A program made the translations under genes and the position numbers. This document shows, in pieces, positions 1 through 8,646 of a stretch of DNA of 46,388 bases. The notes below the pieces were generated by a model. The model searched no databases, was not told where the DNA came from, and saw only the letters and a program-made list of their open reading frames with translations. The stretch spans positions 1-46,388 of the forward strand of contig JAJYMM010000069.1 of the NCBI GenBank assembly GCA_021787035.1. The letters are read 5' to 3'. This DNA is from Actinomycetes bacterium. Its GTDB lineage: Bacteria; Actinomycetota; Acidimicrobiia; Acidimicrobiales; Palsa-688. Position 1 is the stretch's first letter. Every line of letters starts with the position of its first letter.

Positions 1-110
1 CTGAGGCCGAAGCACCTGAGGGCGAAGCAGCCGAGGCCGAAGAAGCCGGCGGTGACTTGAGTGAAGGTGCTCATGGCGCCGGCGATGCAGGAGAGGAAAA
101 GGACGACTGA
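1..110 (+). CDS. rplV: Ribosomal protein L22, C-terminal tail (partial)
   Basis: An open frame in register with base 3 enters from the left edge and stops at the TGA at 108-110, overlapping the ATG of rpsC by one base. The 35 visible residues are almost only Glu, Ala and Gly and end in EEKDD, so no conserved L22 core is visible. The call rests on position: rplV directly precedes rpsC in the bacterial S10 operon. Actinobacterial L22 proteins often carry low-complexity C-terminal tails, although an acidic one on an rRNA-binding protein is notable. The protein would line the peptide exit tunnel of the 50S subunit. Confidence 0.68.
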   Translation, partial: EAEAPEGEAAEAEEAGGDLSEGAHGAGDAGEEKDD

Positions 111-1120
111 TGGGCCAGAAGGTAAACCCCTACGGGTTCCGCCTGGGCAACACGACGGACTGGAAGTCCCGGTGGTTCACGGAGCGTGAGTACCAGCACT
201 ACCTGATAGAAGACCTCCGGATTCGCGAGTACCTGAACAGGGAACTGGAACGTGCCGCCGTTAGCCGTGTCGAGATCGAGCGCACGCGAGACCGCCTCCG
301 CATCGACGTCCATACCGCCCGGCCGGGGATAGTCATCGGCCGTCGCGGTGCAGAGGCTGACCGGCTCAGGACCAAGCTCGCCGAGATAACCAAAAACCCC
401 AAGGTGCAGCTGAACATCCAGGAGATAAAGCAACCTGAGCTCGACGCGGCCTTGATGGCCCAGGGCATCGCCGACCAGCTGGCGGGACGGGTGAGCTTCC
501 GGCGCGCCATGAAGCGAACGGTCCAGACCGTTCAAAAGGCCGGGGCCCTCGGAGTGCGCGTCCAGTGCTCGGGCCGTTTAGGCGGCGCCGAGATGTCGAG
601 GCGCGAGTCCTACCGAGAAGGACGGGTACCTCTCCACACCTTGCGGGCTGATATCGACTACGGGTTCAGGGAAGCCAAGACCACCTATGGCCGCATCGGC
701 GTCAAGGTATGGATCTATAAGGGGGACATCCTCCCGTACCGGACCTCTGCCGAAGACAAGATCCACCGTGAGGCGGCCATGGCCGTGGGCGAGGCGTCCG
801 GCCTTGCCGGCACCCGCCGGGTCGTGAGCGCCGGCGGTGGTCGCCGTCGACCCGAGATGGGCGCTCCCGGGGCACCGCTTTCGCAAGCTCCTGGCATGCC
901 AGAACCTGCTGGGCCCGAGCCAATCGGGGCAGAACCCATAGGCCCAGGCCCCGTGCAAGCAGAGATTGTCGAGCCGGCCGTCGCCGAGGCGCCTGCGCCA
1001 CCTGAGGGTGAGATAGTCCCGGTCGACCCCGAGCTGGAAAGGCTCCTGCAAGAAGAAGAAGAGATCGAGCGGCGCACGCGCGGCGAGCACCACGAGACAC
1101 CCCACTTCCCGAGGGATTAG
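110..1120 (+). CDS. rpsC: 30S ribosomal protein S3 with long C-terminal extension
   Basis: S3 binds 16S rRNA in the head of the 30S subunit and helps form the mRNA entry channel. The N-terminus [13 protein letters not shown] is diagnostic, and a type-2 KH domain follows with its GRRG loop at residues 77-80. The recognisable core ends near residue 207. The protein is 336 aa, against roughly 210-270 aa in most bacteria. The extra C-terminus is rich in Pro, Glu, Gly and Ala, has a pentad rhythm ([15 protein letters not shown]), and ends in an acidic Glu-rich helix-like segment and [10 protein letters not shown]. The start overlaps the upstream stop (TGATG). rplP follows after 4 bases. Confidence 0.96.
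   Translation: MGQKVNPYGFRLGNTTDWKSRWFTEREYQHYLIEDLRIREYLNRELERAAVSRVEIERTRDRLRIDVHTARPGIVIGRRGAEADRLRTKLAEITKNPKVQLNIQEIKQPELDAALMAQGIADQLAGRVSFRRAMKRTVQTVQKAGALGVRVQCSGRLGGAEMSRRESYREGRVPLHTLRADIDYGFREAKTTYGRIGVKVWIYKGDILPYRTSAEDKIHREAAMAVGEASGLAGTRRVVSAGGGRRRPEMGAPGAPLSQAPGMPEPAGPEPIGAEPIGPGPVQAEIVEPAVAEAPAPPEGEIVPVDPELERLLQEEEEIERRTRGEHHETPHFPRD
899..958 (+). repeat. Degenerate 15-base (pentapeptide) repeat in rpsC tail
   Basis: Four consecutive 15-base blocks encode [15 protein letters not shown] and PGPVQ. The bases have diverged at third positions, so this looks older than the near-perfect 15-base repeats elsewhere in the window. Confidence 0.5.
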
Positions 1121-1124
1121 CGCC

Positions 1125-1553
1125 ATGTTGATGCCCCGCAAGGTAAAGCACCGTAAACAGCAGCGAGGCCGCCTCAACGGCTTGGCCAAGGGAGGTACCG
1201 AGGTCACCTTTGGGGACTTCGGCATCCAGGCGCTCGAGCCGGGATGGGTGACGGCGCGCCAGATCGAAGCTGCTCGTATTGCGATGACGCGCCATGTCCG
1301 CCGTGGTGGGAAGGTGTGGATCAGGGTCTTCCCCGACAAGCCGGTGACCCAGAAGCCCGCCGAGACCCGGATGGGGTCGGGCAAGGGCAACCCCGAGTAC
1401 TGGGTTGCCGTCGTACGCCCTGGCAGGGTGATGTTCGAGCTCGCGGGGGTGCCAGAGCAGTTGGCGCGCTCGGCCATGGAACGCGCGATACAGAAGCTCC
1501 CTCTAAAGGCCCGCTTCATTACCCGCGCCCAACAAGAACACGTCGAGGTATAG
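1125..1553 (+). CDS. rplP: 50S ribosomal protein L16
   Basis: L16 is a 50S protein near the A-site tRNA and the 5S rRNA contact. The N-terminus [16 protein letters not shown] and the internal [12 protein letters not shown] stretch are characteristic. At 142 aa the length is normal (about 138). It starts at ATG 1125, four bases after rpsC, and its TAG abuts the ATG of rpmC with no gap, so translational coupling along the operon is likely. Nothing unusual is seen. Confidence 0.97.
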   Translation: MLMPRKVKHRKQQRGRLNGLAKGGTEVTFGDFGIQALEPGWVTARQIEAARIAMTRHVRRGGKVWIRVFPDKPVTQKPAETRMGSGKGNPEYWVAVVRPGRVMFELAGVPEQLARSAMERAIQKLPLKARFITRAQQEHVEV

Positions 1554-1823
1554 ATGGCCAAGGCGGCAGATCTCAGGCAGATGAACGACGACGAGCTTGC
1601 GAGGCACCTCGCTGAAACGCGCGAGGAGATGTTCCACCTGCGTTTCCAGCTCGCGATGGGCAAGCAGGACAATTCTGCACGGCTCGGGCAAGTGCGCCGC
1701 GACGTGGCACGAGCGCTGACGCTGAAGCGTGAGCGAGAGCTTGCGAGCGCGCCGGTTGCTCGGGCGAAAAGGGCCCAGCGCACCAAGACCACTCGGAGCC
1801 GGAGCAGGAAGGTGAGGCCTTGA
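1554..1823 (+). CDS. rpmC: 50S ribosomal protein L29
   Basis: L29 sits at the polypeptide exit of the 50S subunit beside L23 and contributes to the docking platform for signal recognition particle and trigger factor. The two-helix core is visible, with ELARHLAETREEMFHLRFQ and then an Arg-rich second helix starting QVRRDVAR. The protein is 89 aa, longer than the usual 60-70, because of a basic C-terminal tail of about 25 residues rich in Arg, Lys and Ser. It starts directly after rplP and overlaps the rpsQ ATG by one base (TGATG). Confidence 0.95.
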   Translation: MAKAADLRQMNDDELARHLAETREEMFHLRFQLAMGKQDNSARLGQVRRDVARALTLKRERELASAPVARAKRAQRTKTTRSRSRKVRP

Positions 1824-2155
1824 TGGCAGAGACCAGCAACGAAACCGCCAAGGGTGCCGCGACCGAGGCTGGAGGCCCGAAGCGCCAGCCGAGTGCCGGT
1901 GGAGCCCGCGGGCGGCGCAAGGTCCGTGAGGGGATCGTGGCCTCCACGGCCATGGACAAGACTGCCGTCGTCGTCGTGACAGAGCGCGTGCGTCACGCCC
2001 GCTATGCAAAGACCGTGCAGCGGACCAAGCGCCTCTATGCCCACGACGAGCAAAACGACGTTCGGGTGGGCGACAGGGTCCGGGTCGCGGAGACCCGGCC
2101 GCTTTCCAAGCTGAAGCGCTGGCGGGTTGAAAAAGTCCTTGAGCGCGCGCGGTAG
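1823..2155 (+). CDS. rpsQ: 30S ribosomal protein S17 with N-terminal extension
   Basis: S17 is a primary 16S rRNA binder in the 30S body. The OB-fold core begins around [19 protein letters not shown] and continues through [18 protein letters not shown]. The ATG at 1823 overlaps the rpmC stop. A TTG one codon earlier is possible but less likely. The 110 aa length exceeds the usual 80-90 because about 30 N-terminal residues rich in Ala, Gly, Thr and Glu precede the core. Neighbours and orientation match the spc region. Confidence 0.94.
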   Translation: MAETSNETAKGAATEAGGPKRQPSAGGARGRRKVREGIVASTAMDKTAVVVVTERVRHARYAKTVQRTKRLYAHDEQNDVRVGDRVRVAETRPLSKLKRWRVEKVLERAR

Positions 2156-2167
2156 GAGGCGTTTAGT

Positions 2168-2536
2168 TTGATCCAGCAAGAGTCGAGGCTACGCATCGCC
2201 GACAACTCCGGCGCGCGCGAGGTCCTTTGCATAAAGGTCCTCGGCGGGTCGCGCCGGCGGTACGCGTCGATCGGTGATGTCTTTGTGGCCACTGTGAAGG
2301 ACGCGATACCAGGAGCCAACGTGAAAAAGGGCGACGTCGTGAAGTGCGTTGTCGTCCGCACTCGCAAGGAGAAGCGCCGTCCGGACGGCAGTTATATACG
2401 TTTTGACGAAAACGCAGCCGTGCTCATAAATGACCAGATGCAACCGCGAGGCACCCGTATATTTGGGCCTGTCGGGAGAGAGTTGCGCGACAAACGTTTC
2501 ATGAGGATTATTTCGCTCGCCCCGGAGGTGCTTTGA
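2168..2536 (+). CDS. rplN: 50S ribosomal protein L14
   Basis: L14 binds 23S rRNA and forms an intersubunit bridge. The start [19 protein letters not shown] is strongly conserved, and the 122 aa length is exactly the family norm. The initiation codon is TTG at 2168, supported by AGGAGG at 2154-2159 with an 8-base spacer and by the conserved N-terminus. A TTG start on a highly expressed ribosomal gene is unusual. The stop lies two bases before the preferred start of rplX. Confidence 0.97.
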   Translation: MIQQESRLRIADNSGAREVLCIKVLGGSRRRYASIGDVFVATVKDAIPGANVKKGDVVKCVVVRTRKEKRRPDGSYIRFDENAAVLINDQMQPRGTRIFGPVGRELRDKRFMRIISLAPEVL

Positions 2537-2538
2537 AC

Positions 2539-2847
2539 ATGAAGATCCGTAGGGGTGACAATGTGATAGTGCTCTCCGGCAAGGACAAGGGGCGGCGCGG
2601 CGAGGTCGTGCGCGCCCTGCCCAAGGAGGGCCGCGTGGTCGTCGAGGGCGTCAACCGAGTGAAGCGCCACCAGCGCACCACTCAGGTGCGCCAGCGCGCC
2701 GGCATCATAGACAAGGACCTGCCGGTGGCCGCGTCCAAGGTCGCCCTCATCTGCCCGAAGGAGCACACGCCGACGCGCGTGAGCTACAGCTTCGCTGAGG
2801 ACGGCACCAAACAGCGCGTTTGCGCTCGCTGCGGAGAAGCACTCTGA
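2539..2847 (+). CDS. rplX: 50S ribosomal protein L24
   Basis: L24 is an assembly-initiating 23S rRNA binder. A KOW motif is clear at the N-terminus ([20 protein letters not shown]), with the conserved HQRTTQVRQ further on. The ATG at 2539 is preferred, giving 102 aa. A TTG at 2533 overlapping the rplN stop is the alternative. GGAGG at 2524-2528 lies 10 bases before the ATG and 4 before the TTG. The C-terminus has a CxxC (VCARCGEAL), probably part of the zinc-ribbon-like end found in many L24 proteins. The stop overlaps the rplE ATG. Confidence 0.95.
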   Translation: MKIRRGDNVIVLSGKDKGRRGEVVRALPKEGRVVVEGVNRVKRHQRTTQVRQRAGIIDKDLPVAASKVALICPKEHTPTRVSYSFAEDGTKQRVCARCGEAL

Positions 2848-3587
2848 TGCCGGGCGGCAAGGGTTCACCGGGCAAGGGTGGAAAGGCCCCCGCGGCTAAA
2901 GCGACCAAGCGCGCCGCCAAGGCCGCTGCGCCGCGGCGCTCGACCACGACCGCGCCGGCGCAGGGCGGCAGGGGTGGTGGCGGTCGCGCCCCCGCAGCTG
3001 TCAAAGCAGCGCCTGGCAAGCCGGCCAGGGCAAGCGAGCCGCCGCGCCTTCGCACTCGCTACACGAGCGAGGTGCGTGCTGCCCTTCAGCAGGAGCTTGG
3101 CCTTCCCAACCCGATGCTCGTCCCGAAGATGGAAAAGATCGTGATCAATATGGGTGTAGGCCGTGCCGTGGCGCAGCCCGCCCTCCTCGAGGGAGCCGTG
3201 CGCGACCTCACGCTCATCAGCGGCCAAAAGCCGGTCGTCACCAGGGCTAAGAAGTCGATCGCGGCCTTCAAGCTCCGCCAGGGCAACGCCATAGGAGTAA
3301 AGGTCACGCTGCGAGGAGACCGTATGTGGGAGTTCCTTGACAGGCTGATCTCCCTCTCTATACCGCGCGTGCGTGACTTCCGGGGGTTGTCGCCTAAAGG
3401 CTTTGATGGCCGGGGCAATTACACCTTCGGGCTAACCGAGCAGCTCATATTCCCAGAGATCGACTACGACAAGGTGGACGCGTCAAGGGGGATGGACATC
3501 ACGATCGTGACAACCGCCAGGACCGACCGTGAAGGCCGTTCCCTCCTCGACGCTTTTGGTTTTCCCTTCCGGAGAGAGGTCGCCTAG
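2847..3587 (+). CDS. rplE: 50S ribosomal protein L5 with basic N-terminal extension
   Basis: L5 binds 5S rRNA and contacts the P-site tRNA and S13. The core starts around residue 68 ([16 protein letters not shown]) and contains [32 protein letters not shown] and a typical C-terminal half ([17 protein letters not shown]). The protein is 246 aa, whereas bacterial L5 is usually 178-190. The extra residues 1-66 are almost only Lys, Ala, Gly, Pro and Arg, like a histone H1 tail. ATG 2847 overlaps the rplX stop, and there is no later in-frame start before the core, so the extension is probably translated. Confidence 0.95.
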   Translation: MPGGKGSPGKGGKAPAAKATKRAAKAAAPRRSTTTAPAQGGRGGGGRAPAAVKAAPGKPARASEPPRLRTRYTSEVRAALQQELGLPNPMLVPKMEKIVINMGVGRAVAQPALLEGAVRDLTLISGQKPVVTRAKKSIAAFKLRQGNAIGVKVTLRGDRMWEFLDRLISLSIPRVRDFRGLSPKGFDGRGNYTFGLTEQLIFPEIDYDKVDASRGMDITIVTTARTDREGRSLLDAFGFPFRREVA

Positions 3588-3773
3588 ATGGCAAAGAAGG
3601 CCCTTGTAATAAAGGCGCAGAGCAAGCCCAAGTACAAAGTGCGTGGCTATTCGCGCTGCAGGCGCTGCGGGCGGCCGCATTCGGTGTTCCGCAAGTTCGG
3701 CCTCTGCCGTATCTGCCTACGTGAGCTCGTACACGCCGGCGAGGTGCCCGGCGTCACGAAGGCCAGCTGGTAG
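3588..3773 (+). CDS. rpsZ: 30S ribosomal protein S14 type Z (zinc form)
   Basis: This is the short, zinc-binding uS14. It is 61 aa with the paired motifs CRRCGR and CRICLRE (two CxxC), matching the C+ form, and normal length for type Z. S14 lies in the 30S head. The gene begins directly after the rplE stop. The end [13 protein letters not shown] is typical of the family. Many actinobacteria also carry a zinc-free paralogue elsewhere; none is in this window. Confidence 0.96.
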   Translation: MAKKALVIKAQSKPKYKVRGYSRCRRCGRPHSVFRKFGLCRICLRELVHAGEVPGVTKASW

Positions 3774-3784
3774 GAGGTCCGTCC

Positions 3785-4189
3785 ATGACGATGACCGACC
3801 CCATAGCGGACATGCTGACCCGCATTCGCAATGCCAACGTGGCGCGCCACGATGTGGTCCGGATGCCTTCTTCCAAGTTGAAGGAAGCGCTGGCGGGGAT
3901 CCTGCTCCGCGAGGGTTACATAGCCGCGTTCCGGGTCGTTGCCGAACAGGAACGTCCAGGTAGCACCCTGGAGGTCACCATGAAGTACTCGCCGGACCGC
4001 AGCACCACGATCTCGGGCCTGCGGCGTGTCTCCAAACCGGGGCTCCGCGTGTACATGAGGGCCGACAAGATGCCGCGGGTCCTCGGTGGACTGGGAGTTG
4101 CTGTGGTATCGACGAGCCAGGGACTGATGACCGACCGCGAGGCGAGGAAGCGCCGGGTCGGGGGAGAGGTCCTTTGCTATGTGTGGTGA
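3785..4189 (+). CDS. rpsH: 30S ribosomal protein S8
   Basis: S8 binds helix 21 of 16S rRNA and acts as the translational repressor of the spc operon in E. coli. The N-terminus [15 protein letters not shown] and the C-terminal half ([20 protein letters not shown]) are diagnostic. The 134 aa length is normal. ATG 3785 is preceded by GGAGG close to the rpsZ stop. Two Met codons occur (MTM); the first is used because of spacing, though the second would also serve. Confidence 0.97.
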   Translation: MTMTDPIADMLTRIRNANVARHDVVRMPSSKLKEALAGILLREGYIAAFRVVAEQERPGSTLEVTMKYSPDRSTTISGLRRVSKPGLRVYMRADKMPRVLGGLGVAVVSTSQGLMTDREARKRRVGGEVLCYVW

Positions 4190-4204
4190 GCGGAAGGAGC
4201 GACG

Positions 4205-4744
4205 GTGTCGCGCATAGGAAGGGTCCCTGTTCCAGTCCCCTCGGGAGTTGACGTGACGATCGACGGACGCTCGCTCACCGTGACTGGCCCGCGTGGCTCA
4301 CTCTCCCACGAGGTCGCGGGCGACATTACCGTCCGCCAAGAAGGCGACGTCTTGGTGGTGGCGCGTCCAGACGACGAGCGCCGTAACCGTTCGTTGCATG
4401 GGCTTACGCGCACGCTCGTCAACAACATGGTGGTGGGGGTGACCGCAGGGTTCGCCAAGGACCTCGAGATCTCGGGGGTCGGTTACCGTGCCATGCCAAA
4501 GAGCCCGAGCACCATCGAGCTTGCGCTCGGCTTCAGCCACACTGTGACGGTCGAGGCTCCCGAGGGCATCAGCTTCGAGGTCCCGGCACCGACGCGGGTG
4601 ACGGTGAGGGGCAACGACAAGCAGGTGGTAGGTGAGGTCGCAGCGAAGATCCGCAAACTGCGCCCACCCGAGCCCTACAAGGGCAAGGGCGTCCGCTACG
4701 CCGGCGAAGTAGTCCGGCGCAAGGCTGGTAAGGCGGCCAAGTGA
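4205..4744 (+). CDS. rplF: 50S ribosomal protein L6
   Basis: L6 lies near the sarcin-ricin loop and the factor-binding site of the 50S subunit. Both L6 domains are visible. The N-terminal part starts [16 protein letters not shown], and the C-terminal one holds [19 protein letters not shown] and [16 protein letters not shown], the family signature. The 179 aa length is normal. The start is GTG 4205 with a GGAG-type ribosome site at about 4195-4199. A 50-base gap separates it from rplR. Confidence 0.97.
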   Translation: MSRIGRVPVPVPSGVDVTIDGRSLTVTGPRGSLSHEVAGDITVRQEGDVLVVARPDDERRNRSLHGLTRTLVNNMVVGVTAGFAKDLEISGVGYRAMPKSPSTIELALGFSHTVTVEAPEGISFEVPAPTRVTVRGNDKQVVGEVAAKIRKLRPPEPYKGKGVRYAGEVVRRKAGKAAK

Positions 4745-4794
4745 GCGCGCATCTAACGCAGGAACCCGCCAGGAAGTGACCGAGAGGTGTTGAT

Positions 4795-5160
4795 ATGACG
4801 AGCGCAAGCGACAAGCATGCGGCGAGGGCCCGACGGCACCACCGCGTGCGCAAGAAGGTGGTCGGGCTACCGGAACGGCCGCGGTTGGCCGTCTTCCGCT
4901 CTAACCGCCATGTCGTCGCTCAAGTGATAGACGACGTGGCGGGCCGGACATTAGCGGCAGCCTCCTCGCTCGAGGCTTCGGTGCGCGCGGCTGGGCCGAC
5001 GGGCAACCGGGCGGCCGCCAGCGCGGTTGGAAAACTGGTCGCCGAGCGGGCGCTCGCGGCGGGCGTCACAAAGGTCGCCTTCGACCGGGGTGGGTTCCTC
5101 TACCATGGGCGCGTGGCGGCTCTGGCCGACGCCGCCCGCGAAGCAGGGCTGGAGTTCTAG
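4795..5160 (+). CDS. rplR: 50S ribosomal protein L18
   Basis: L18 carries 5S rRNA into the 50S central protuberance with L5. The basic N-terminus [12 protein letters not shown], the stretch [20 protein letters not shown] and the end [26 protein letters not shown] are diagnostic. The 121 aa length is normal. ATG 4795 follows a GAGAGG site. rpsE begins 3 bases after the stop. Confidence 0.97.
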   Translation: MTSASDKHAARARRHHRVRKKVVGLPERPRLAVFRSNRHVVAQVIDDVAGRTLAAASSLEASVRAAGPTGNRAAASAVGKLVAERALAAGVTKVAFDRGGFLYHGRVAALADAAREAGLEF

Positions 5161-5163
5161 CAA

Positions 5164-5715
5164 ATGGCTGATCAGCAGCAGTACCAGGACCGGACCATCA
5201 AGGTCAACCGCGTCGCCAAGGTCGTGAAGGGCGGTCGGAGGTTCTCCTTCGCCGCCCTCATGGTGATCGGGGACGGCGCGGGCACGGTCGGACTCGGTTA
5301 CGGGAAGGCCAAAGAAGCCGGCCTGGCCGTCCAAAAGGGCATCGAGGAAGCAAAGAAGGCCTTGTTCAAGGTCCCGCTGGCAGGCTCGACCATCACCCAC
5401 CCGGTGATCGGTCAGGCGGGTGCCGGGCGGGTGCTCTTGAAGCCCGCAGCCCCCGGCACCGGCGTCATCGCCGGCGGCGCTGCGCGCCCGATACTCGAAC
5501 TGGCCGGCGTACATGACGTCGTGGCCAAGTCCCTCGGGTCCTCCAACAGCATCAATGTCGCCCAGGCGACGGTGGCAGGCCTCAAGTTGTTGCTCCGACC
5601 AGACGAGGTCGCGAGGAAGCGCGGCTTGTCGCCCGAGGAGGTCACCCCTGCGGGGGTGCTCCGCGCTTACCAAGAGGCCGAGCGTGGTCCCCACGTCCCG
5701 AGCGAGGTGGCGTGA
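5164..5715 (+). CDS. rpsE: 30S ribosomal protein S5
   Basis: S5 helps form the mRNA entry channel and influences decoding accuracy. The N-terminal double-stranded RNA-binding-like domain ([30 protein letters not shown]) and the C-terminal domain with [17 protein letters not shown] are present. The 183 aa length is slightly longer than E. coli S5 (167) but within range. Its TGA overlaps the ATG of rpmD. Confidence 0.97.
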   Translation: MADQQQYQDRTIKVNRVAKVVKGGRRFSFAALMVIGDGAGTVGLGYGKAKEAGLAVQKGIEEAKKALFKVPLAGSTITHPVIGQAGAGRVLLKPAAPGTGVIAGGAARPILELAGVHDVVAKSLGSSNSINVAQATVAGLKLLLRPDEVARKRGLSPEEVTPAGVLRAYQEAERGPHVPSEVA

Positions 5716-5921
5716 TGGCCGAGGCGATGCTCTCTGTGACCCAGGTGCGTTCCGCGATCGGGTCCAAGCCAAAGCACAGGGGCACCCTGCGTGCGCTGGG
5801 GCTCGGTCGCATAGGCAAGTCCTCTGTCCTGCCTGACAGACCGGAGATCCGTGGCATGCTGAGCCGTGTCATGCACATGGTGCAAGTGGTGCCGGCCGAA
5901 TCGAAGGAGACTGGGAAGTGA
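5715..5921 (+). CDS. rpmD: 50S ribosomal protein L30
   Basis: L30 is a small 23S rRNA-binding protein. The sequence LSVTQVRSAIGSKPKHRGTL followed by LGLGRIGKSSVLPDRPEIRG is typical, and the end MLSRVMHMVQVV fits. ATG 5715 overlaps the rpsE stop and gives 68 aa, near the usual 60. A GTG one codon earlier is a weaker alternative. The TGA is overlapped by the GTG of rplO (GTGA). Confidence 0.95.
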   Translation: MAEAMLSVTQVRSAIGSKPKHRGTLRALGLGRIGKSSVLPDRPEIRGMLSRVMHMVQVVPAESKETGK

Positions 5922-6406
5922 AGATCCACGACTTGGGACCGGCTCCCGGCTCCAAGAGGGCGAGGAGGCGTGTCGGGCGTGGTATAGCCGGCAAGGGCGG
6001 CAAGACCGCTGGCCGTGGTACCAAGGGAGCGCTTGCCCGGGACACCTCTAAGGTCGGTTTCGAGGGCGGCCAGTTGCCCCTTACGCAGCGTGTCCCCAAG
6101 CTGCGCGGGTTCAAGAACCCGTTCCGGGTCGCCTACACGATAGTCAACTTGGACGCCCTCGAGCGTCTCGGCAAGGCCCAGGTCAACCCGGACGCGCTCC
6201 GGGAGGCGGGCATCGTCCACAAAAGGGGCCTGGTCAAGGTGCTCGGCGAGGGCGAGCTCACCAAGCGCGTTGATGTTTCAGCACATGCGTTCTCGGCATC
6301 CGCAGCTTCCGCGATCCGGGAAGCTGGCGGCACGGTGACTGTGCTGCCGCCTCCGTTCGGCCACGGCCGGCCGCCTGCCAAGGGCAACGCGCTCACAGCG
6401 CGCTAG
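5918..6406 (+). CDS. rplO: 50S ribosomal protein L15
   Basis: L15 is a late-assembly 50S protein that bridges several 23S rRNA domains. The N-terminus MKIHDLGPAPGSKRARRRVG and the glycine-rich GKGGKTAGRGTKGA segment are diagnostic. The 162 aa length is within the actinobacterial range. Translation begins at GTG 5918 in a 4-base overlap with rpmD. A 171-base segment with a 15-base tandem repeat separates it from secY. Confidence 0.97.
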   Translation: MKIHDLGPAPGSKRARRRVGRGIAGKGGKTAGRGTKGALARDTSKVGFEGGQLPLTQRVPKLRGFKNPFRVAYTIVNLDALERLGKAQVNPDALREAGIVHKRGLVKVLGEGELTKRVDVSAHAFSASAASAIREAGGTVTVLPPPFGHGRPPAKGNALTAR

Positions 6407-6408
6407 GG

Positions 6409-6573
6409 ATGGCTGCTAAGACTGGACCGAGGAACACTGGGACGACAAGCACTGGGACGATAGGGACTGGGACGATAGGGACTGGGACGATAGGGACTGG
6501 GACCAAGAGGGACTGGAGCCAGGCAGTGAGGGCCGAGGCGTTGGACCTTTTGGCAGCGGAGAGAAGGAGCTGA
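6409..6573 (+). CDS. Possible 54-residue repeat peptide between rplO and secY
   Basis: An ATG two bases after the rplO stop opens a frame of 54 codons ending at TGA 6571-6573, five bases before the secY ATG. The first part is Thr-Gly repeats (TGTIG units, exactly 15 bases each). The last 20 residues, roughly RDWSQAVRAEALDLLAAERR, could form an amphipathic helix. No family is recognised. The frame is kept open across the repeat and the position suggests coupling to rplO, but no obvious ribosome site apart from the rplO terminus is seen. It could equally be a spacer expanded by replication slippage. Confidence 0.3.
   Translation: MAAKTGPRNTGTTSTGTIGTGTIGTGTIGTGTKRDWSQAVRAEALDLLAAERRS
6436..6510 (+). 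repeat. 15-bp tandem repeat in the rplO-secY spacer
   Basis: Five consecutive 15-base units. The three central ones (6451-6495) are identical ACTGGGACGATAGGG copies, flanked by one diverged copy on each side (6436-6450 and 6496-6510). The perfect identity of the middle copies points to recent slippage. Confidence 0.9.
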
Positions 6574-6577
6574 CGCC

Positions 6578-7903
6578 ATGGCGATGCCGAACAGCTTGCG
6601 CAACCTGAAGGCGGCGGTCATGATCGGGGATCTTCGCAACAAGATCCTCTTCACGCTCTTTATCATCGCTGCCTACAGGTTTGGCGACAACATCATCTGC
6701 CCCGGCATCGACTTTGCCGCCGTGCAGTCGCTTGCTGCTGCGGCAAACAAGGGCGGAGTCATCGCCTACCTCAACCTCTTCTCAGGGGGCGCGCTCACCA
6801 AGATGGCGGTGTTCGGGCTCGGCATCATGCCGTACATCACGAGCTCGATCATCATCCAGCTCCTCATGGTGGTTATCCCCAAGTTCGAGCAGTGGCGCGA
6901 CGAGGGGCCGAGCGGCCAGCGCAAGCTCACCCAGGTGACCCGTTATATGACCATTGCCTTGGCGATCATGCAGTCCACCGGGCTCGCCTATGCCTTCCAC
7001 AATGGCGGCGGCGGCTTGATCGGTGGTGCCCCGCTCAACGTCGACCTGATCCCCGATTTCACAGTTCCCCGGGTGCTGCTCATCGTGATCACGATGACGG
7101 CGGGGACCGTGGTCGTCATGTGGCTCGCAGAGCTCATCACCCAGCGCGGGATCGGCCAGGGGATGTCGGTCCTCATCTTCGTCAACGTGATCGCGGGCCT
7201 CCCCACCCAGGGCACCGATCTTTTGAAGTCCGCCGGTTGGGCGAAGTTCGGGTTCCTCGTCGCACTGTCGCTCTTCTTCTTGGTCGTCATCGTCTTCGTC
7301 GAGCAATGCCAGCGGCGAATCCCGGTCACCTTTGCCAAGAGGGTTGTGGGAAGGCGCACGTACGGAGGCCAGAGCACGTACATCCCGATGAAGCTTGACA
7401 ACGGCGGCGTCGTGGCCATCATCTTCGCCGCTTCGGTGCTGTACTTCCCGCTACTCATCTCTAACGTCTTCCCGAGCACCGGCTGGGGCAAGCACGTTCA
7501 GTCGTGGATAAGCACCCACCTCGCCAACCCGAGCAATCTCGTCTACGTGGTCCTTTACGGCCTGCTGATCATCCTGTTCGACTTCTTCTACTCCAACATC
7601 ACCTTCGACCCGCACCAGCAGTCAGATGTCATCCGCAAGCAGGGTGGCTACATCCCTGGCATCAGGCCGGGGTACCCCACGGAACGGCACCTGCAAAACA
7701 TCCTCAACCGCCTGACTCTCCCAGGAGCGCTCTTCATTGCCCTGATAGCGCTGTTGCCGTCGTTCTTCCTGGCTTTCTGGAACATCCAGAACTACCCCTT
7801 CGCCGGCACCACGCTGCTTATCGCGGTCCTCGTGGCCATGGAGACGGTAAGGCAGATTGACAGCCAGCTGATGTTGCGCAACTACGAGGGCTTCCTCCGC
7901 TAG
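6578..7903 (+). CDS. secY: Preprotein translocase subunit SecY
   Basis: SecY is the channel of the Sec translocon in the cytoplasmic membrane, partnered by SecE, SecG and SecA. The 441 aa sequence shows about ten hydrophobic segments. The conserved features include the N-terminal LRNKILFTLFIIAAYRFG, the second segment FGLGIMPYITSSIIIQLL, ITQRGIGQGMS, and the cytoplasmic loop with DVIRKQGGYIPGIRPG. ATG 6578 is preceded by GAAGGAG. Its position downstream of rplO is canonical. The stop shares one base with the adk GTG. Confidence 0.98.
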   Translation: MAMPNSLRNLKAAVMIGDLRNKILFTLFIIAAYRFGDNIICPGIDFAAVQSLAAAANKGGVIAYLNLFSGGALTKMAVFGLGIMPYITSSIIIQLLMVVIPKFEQWRDEGPSGQRKLTQVTRYMTIALAIMQSTGLAYAFHNGGGGLIGGAPLNVDLIPDFTVPRVLLIVITMTAGTVVVMWLAELITQRGIGQGMSVLIFVNVIAGLPTQGTDLLKSAGWAKFGFLVALSLFFLVVIVFVEQCQRRIPVTFAKRVVGRRTYGGQSTYIPMKLDNGGVVAIIFAASVLYFPLLISNVFPSTGWGKHVQSWISTHLANPSNLVYVVLYGLLIILFDFFYSNITFDPHQQSDVIRKQGGYIPGIRPGYPTERHLQNILNRLTLPGALFIALIALLPSFFLAFWNIQNYPFAGTTLLIAVLVAMETVRQIDSQLMLRNYEGFLR

Positions 7904-8619
7904 TGGCCGGAGGGACGGCCCCGAGCGGGGAACCGGGCGCGGACGGGAACCTCCGCGTCGTGCTCCTTGGGCGGCAAGGCTCTGGCAAGGGGACCCAGGC
8001 TGACCGCCTTTGCGCTCTCTACGGGGTGCCGCACATGTCGACCGGTGACGCCTTCCGGGCGGCTGTCAGGTCTGGTTCGGAGCTGGGCAAGACAGCCCAG
8101 GGCTACATGGAACGGGGCGAGCTCGTCCCCGACGATGTGGTCATAGATGTCATTCGCGCGCACGTGTTCGGCCCGGGGTCTGCCTACGGGTTCGTGCTCG
8201 ACGGCTTCCCGCGCAACCTTTCCCAAGCCGAAGCGCTCGAGGGCCTCGCCGCCCCAGAGGGCCTCGACGGGTGCATCAACCTCGAAGTGAGCCTGGACGA
8301 GGTCTTGCGCCGGCTCTCCAGCCGGCGCGTCTGCTCGAGCTGTGGGGCAACCTACAACCTTGTGAGCAGCCCTCCCAAGGTCGCGGGGCGCTGCGACTCG
8401 TGCGGAGGGGACTTGTACCAGCGCGACGACGACACCGAAGAGGCCATCCGCCGGCGCCTGGAGATCTACGAGGCCGAGACGGCCCCTCTCGTCGCCTGGT
8501 ACCGGGAGCGCGGCCTGCTGATCAGTGTGGACGCGACGGGGACTCCCGATGAGGTGACTGCCCGGGTGGTTGCTGGGGTGGAAGAACGCCGAGGGCACCC
8601 CCGCGTCGTCGCTGGTTAG
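7903..8619 (+). CDS. adk: Adenylate kinase, zinc-lid type
   Basis: Adenylate kinase interconverts ATP + AMP and 2 ADP in the cytosol. The P-loop GRQGSGKGT lies at residues 23-31, MSTGDAFRAAV forms the AMP site, and LDGFPRNLSQAEAL follows. The LID domain carries two CxxC pairs (VCSSCGATYN and RCDSCGGDLY), the zinc-binding long-form lid. The 238 aa length includes about 15 extra N-terminal residues before the first strand. The start is GTG 7903, sharing one base with the secY TAG. Confidence 0.96.
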   Translation: MAGGTAPSGEPGADGNLRVVLLGRQGSGKGTQADRLCALYGVPHMSTGDAFRAAVRSGSELGKTAQGYMERGELVPDDVVIDVIRAHVFGPGSAYGFVLDGFPRNLSQAEALEGLAAPEGLDGCINLEVSLDEVLRRLSSRRVCSSCGATYNLVSSPPKVAGRCDSCGGDLYQRDDDTEEAIRRRLEIYEAETAPLVAWYRERGLLISVDATGTPDEVTARVVAGVEERRGHPRVVAG

Positions 8620-8646
8620 CCGCGCCTGAAGCGCTACTTTGGCATC

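Noticed and set aside
578..2179. 533-residue - strand frame opposite rpsC, rplP, rpmC and rpsQ
   Set aside because: Lies fully antisense to four clear ribosomal protein genes; composition is that expected from reverse reading of GC-rich code.
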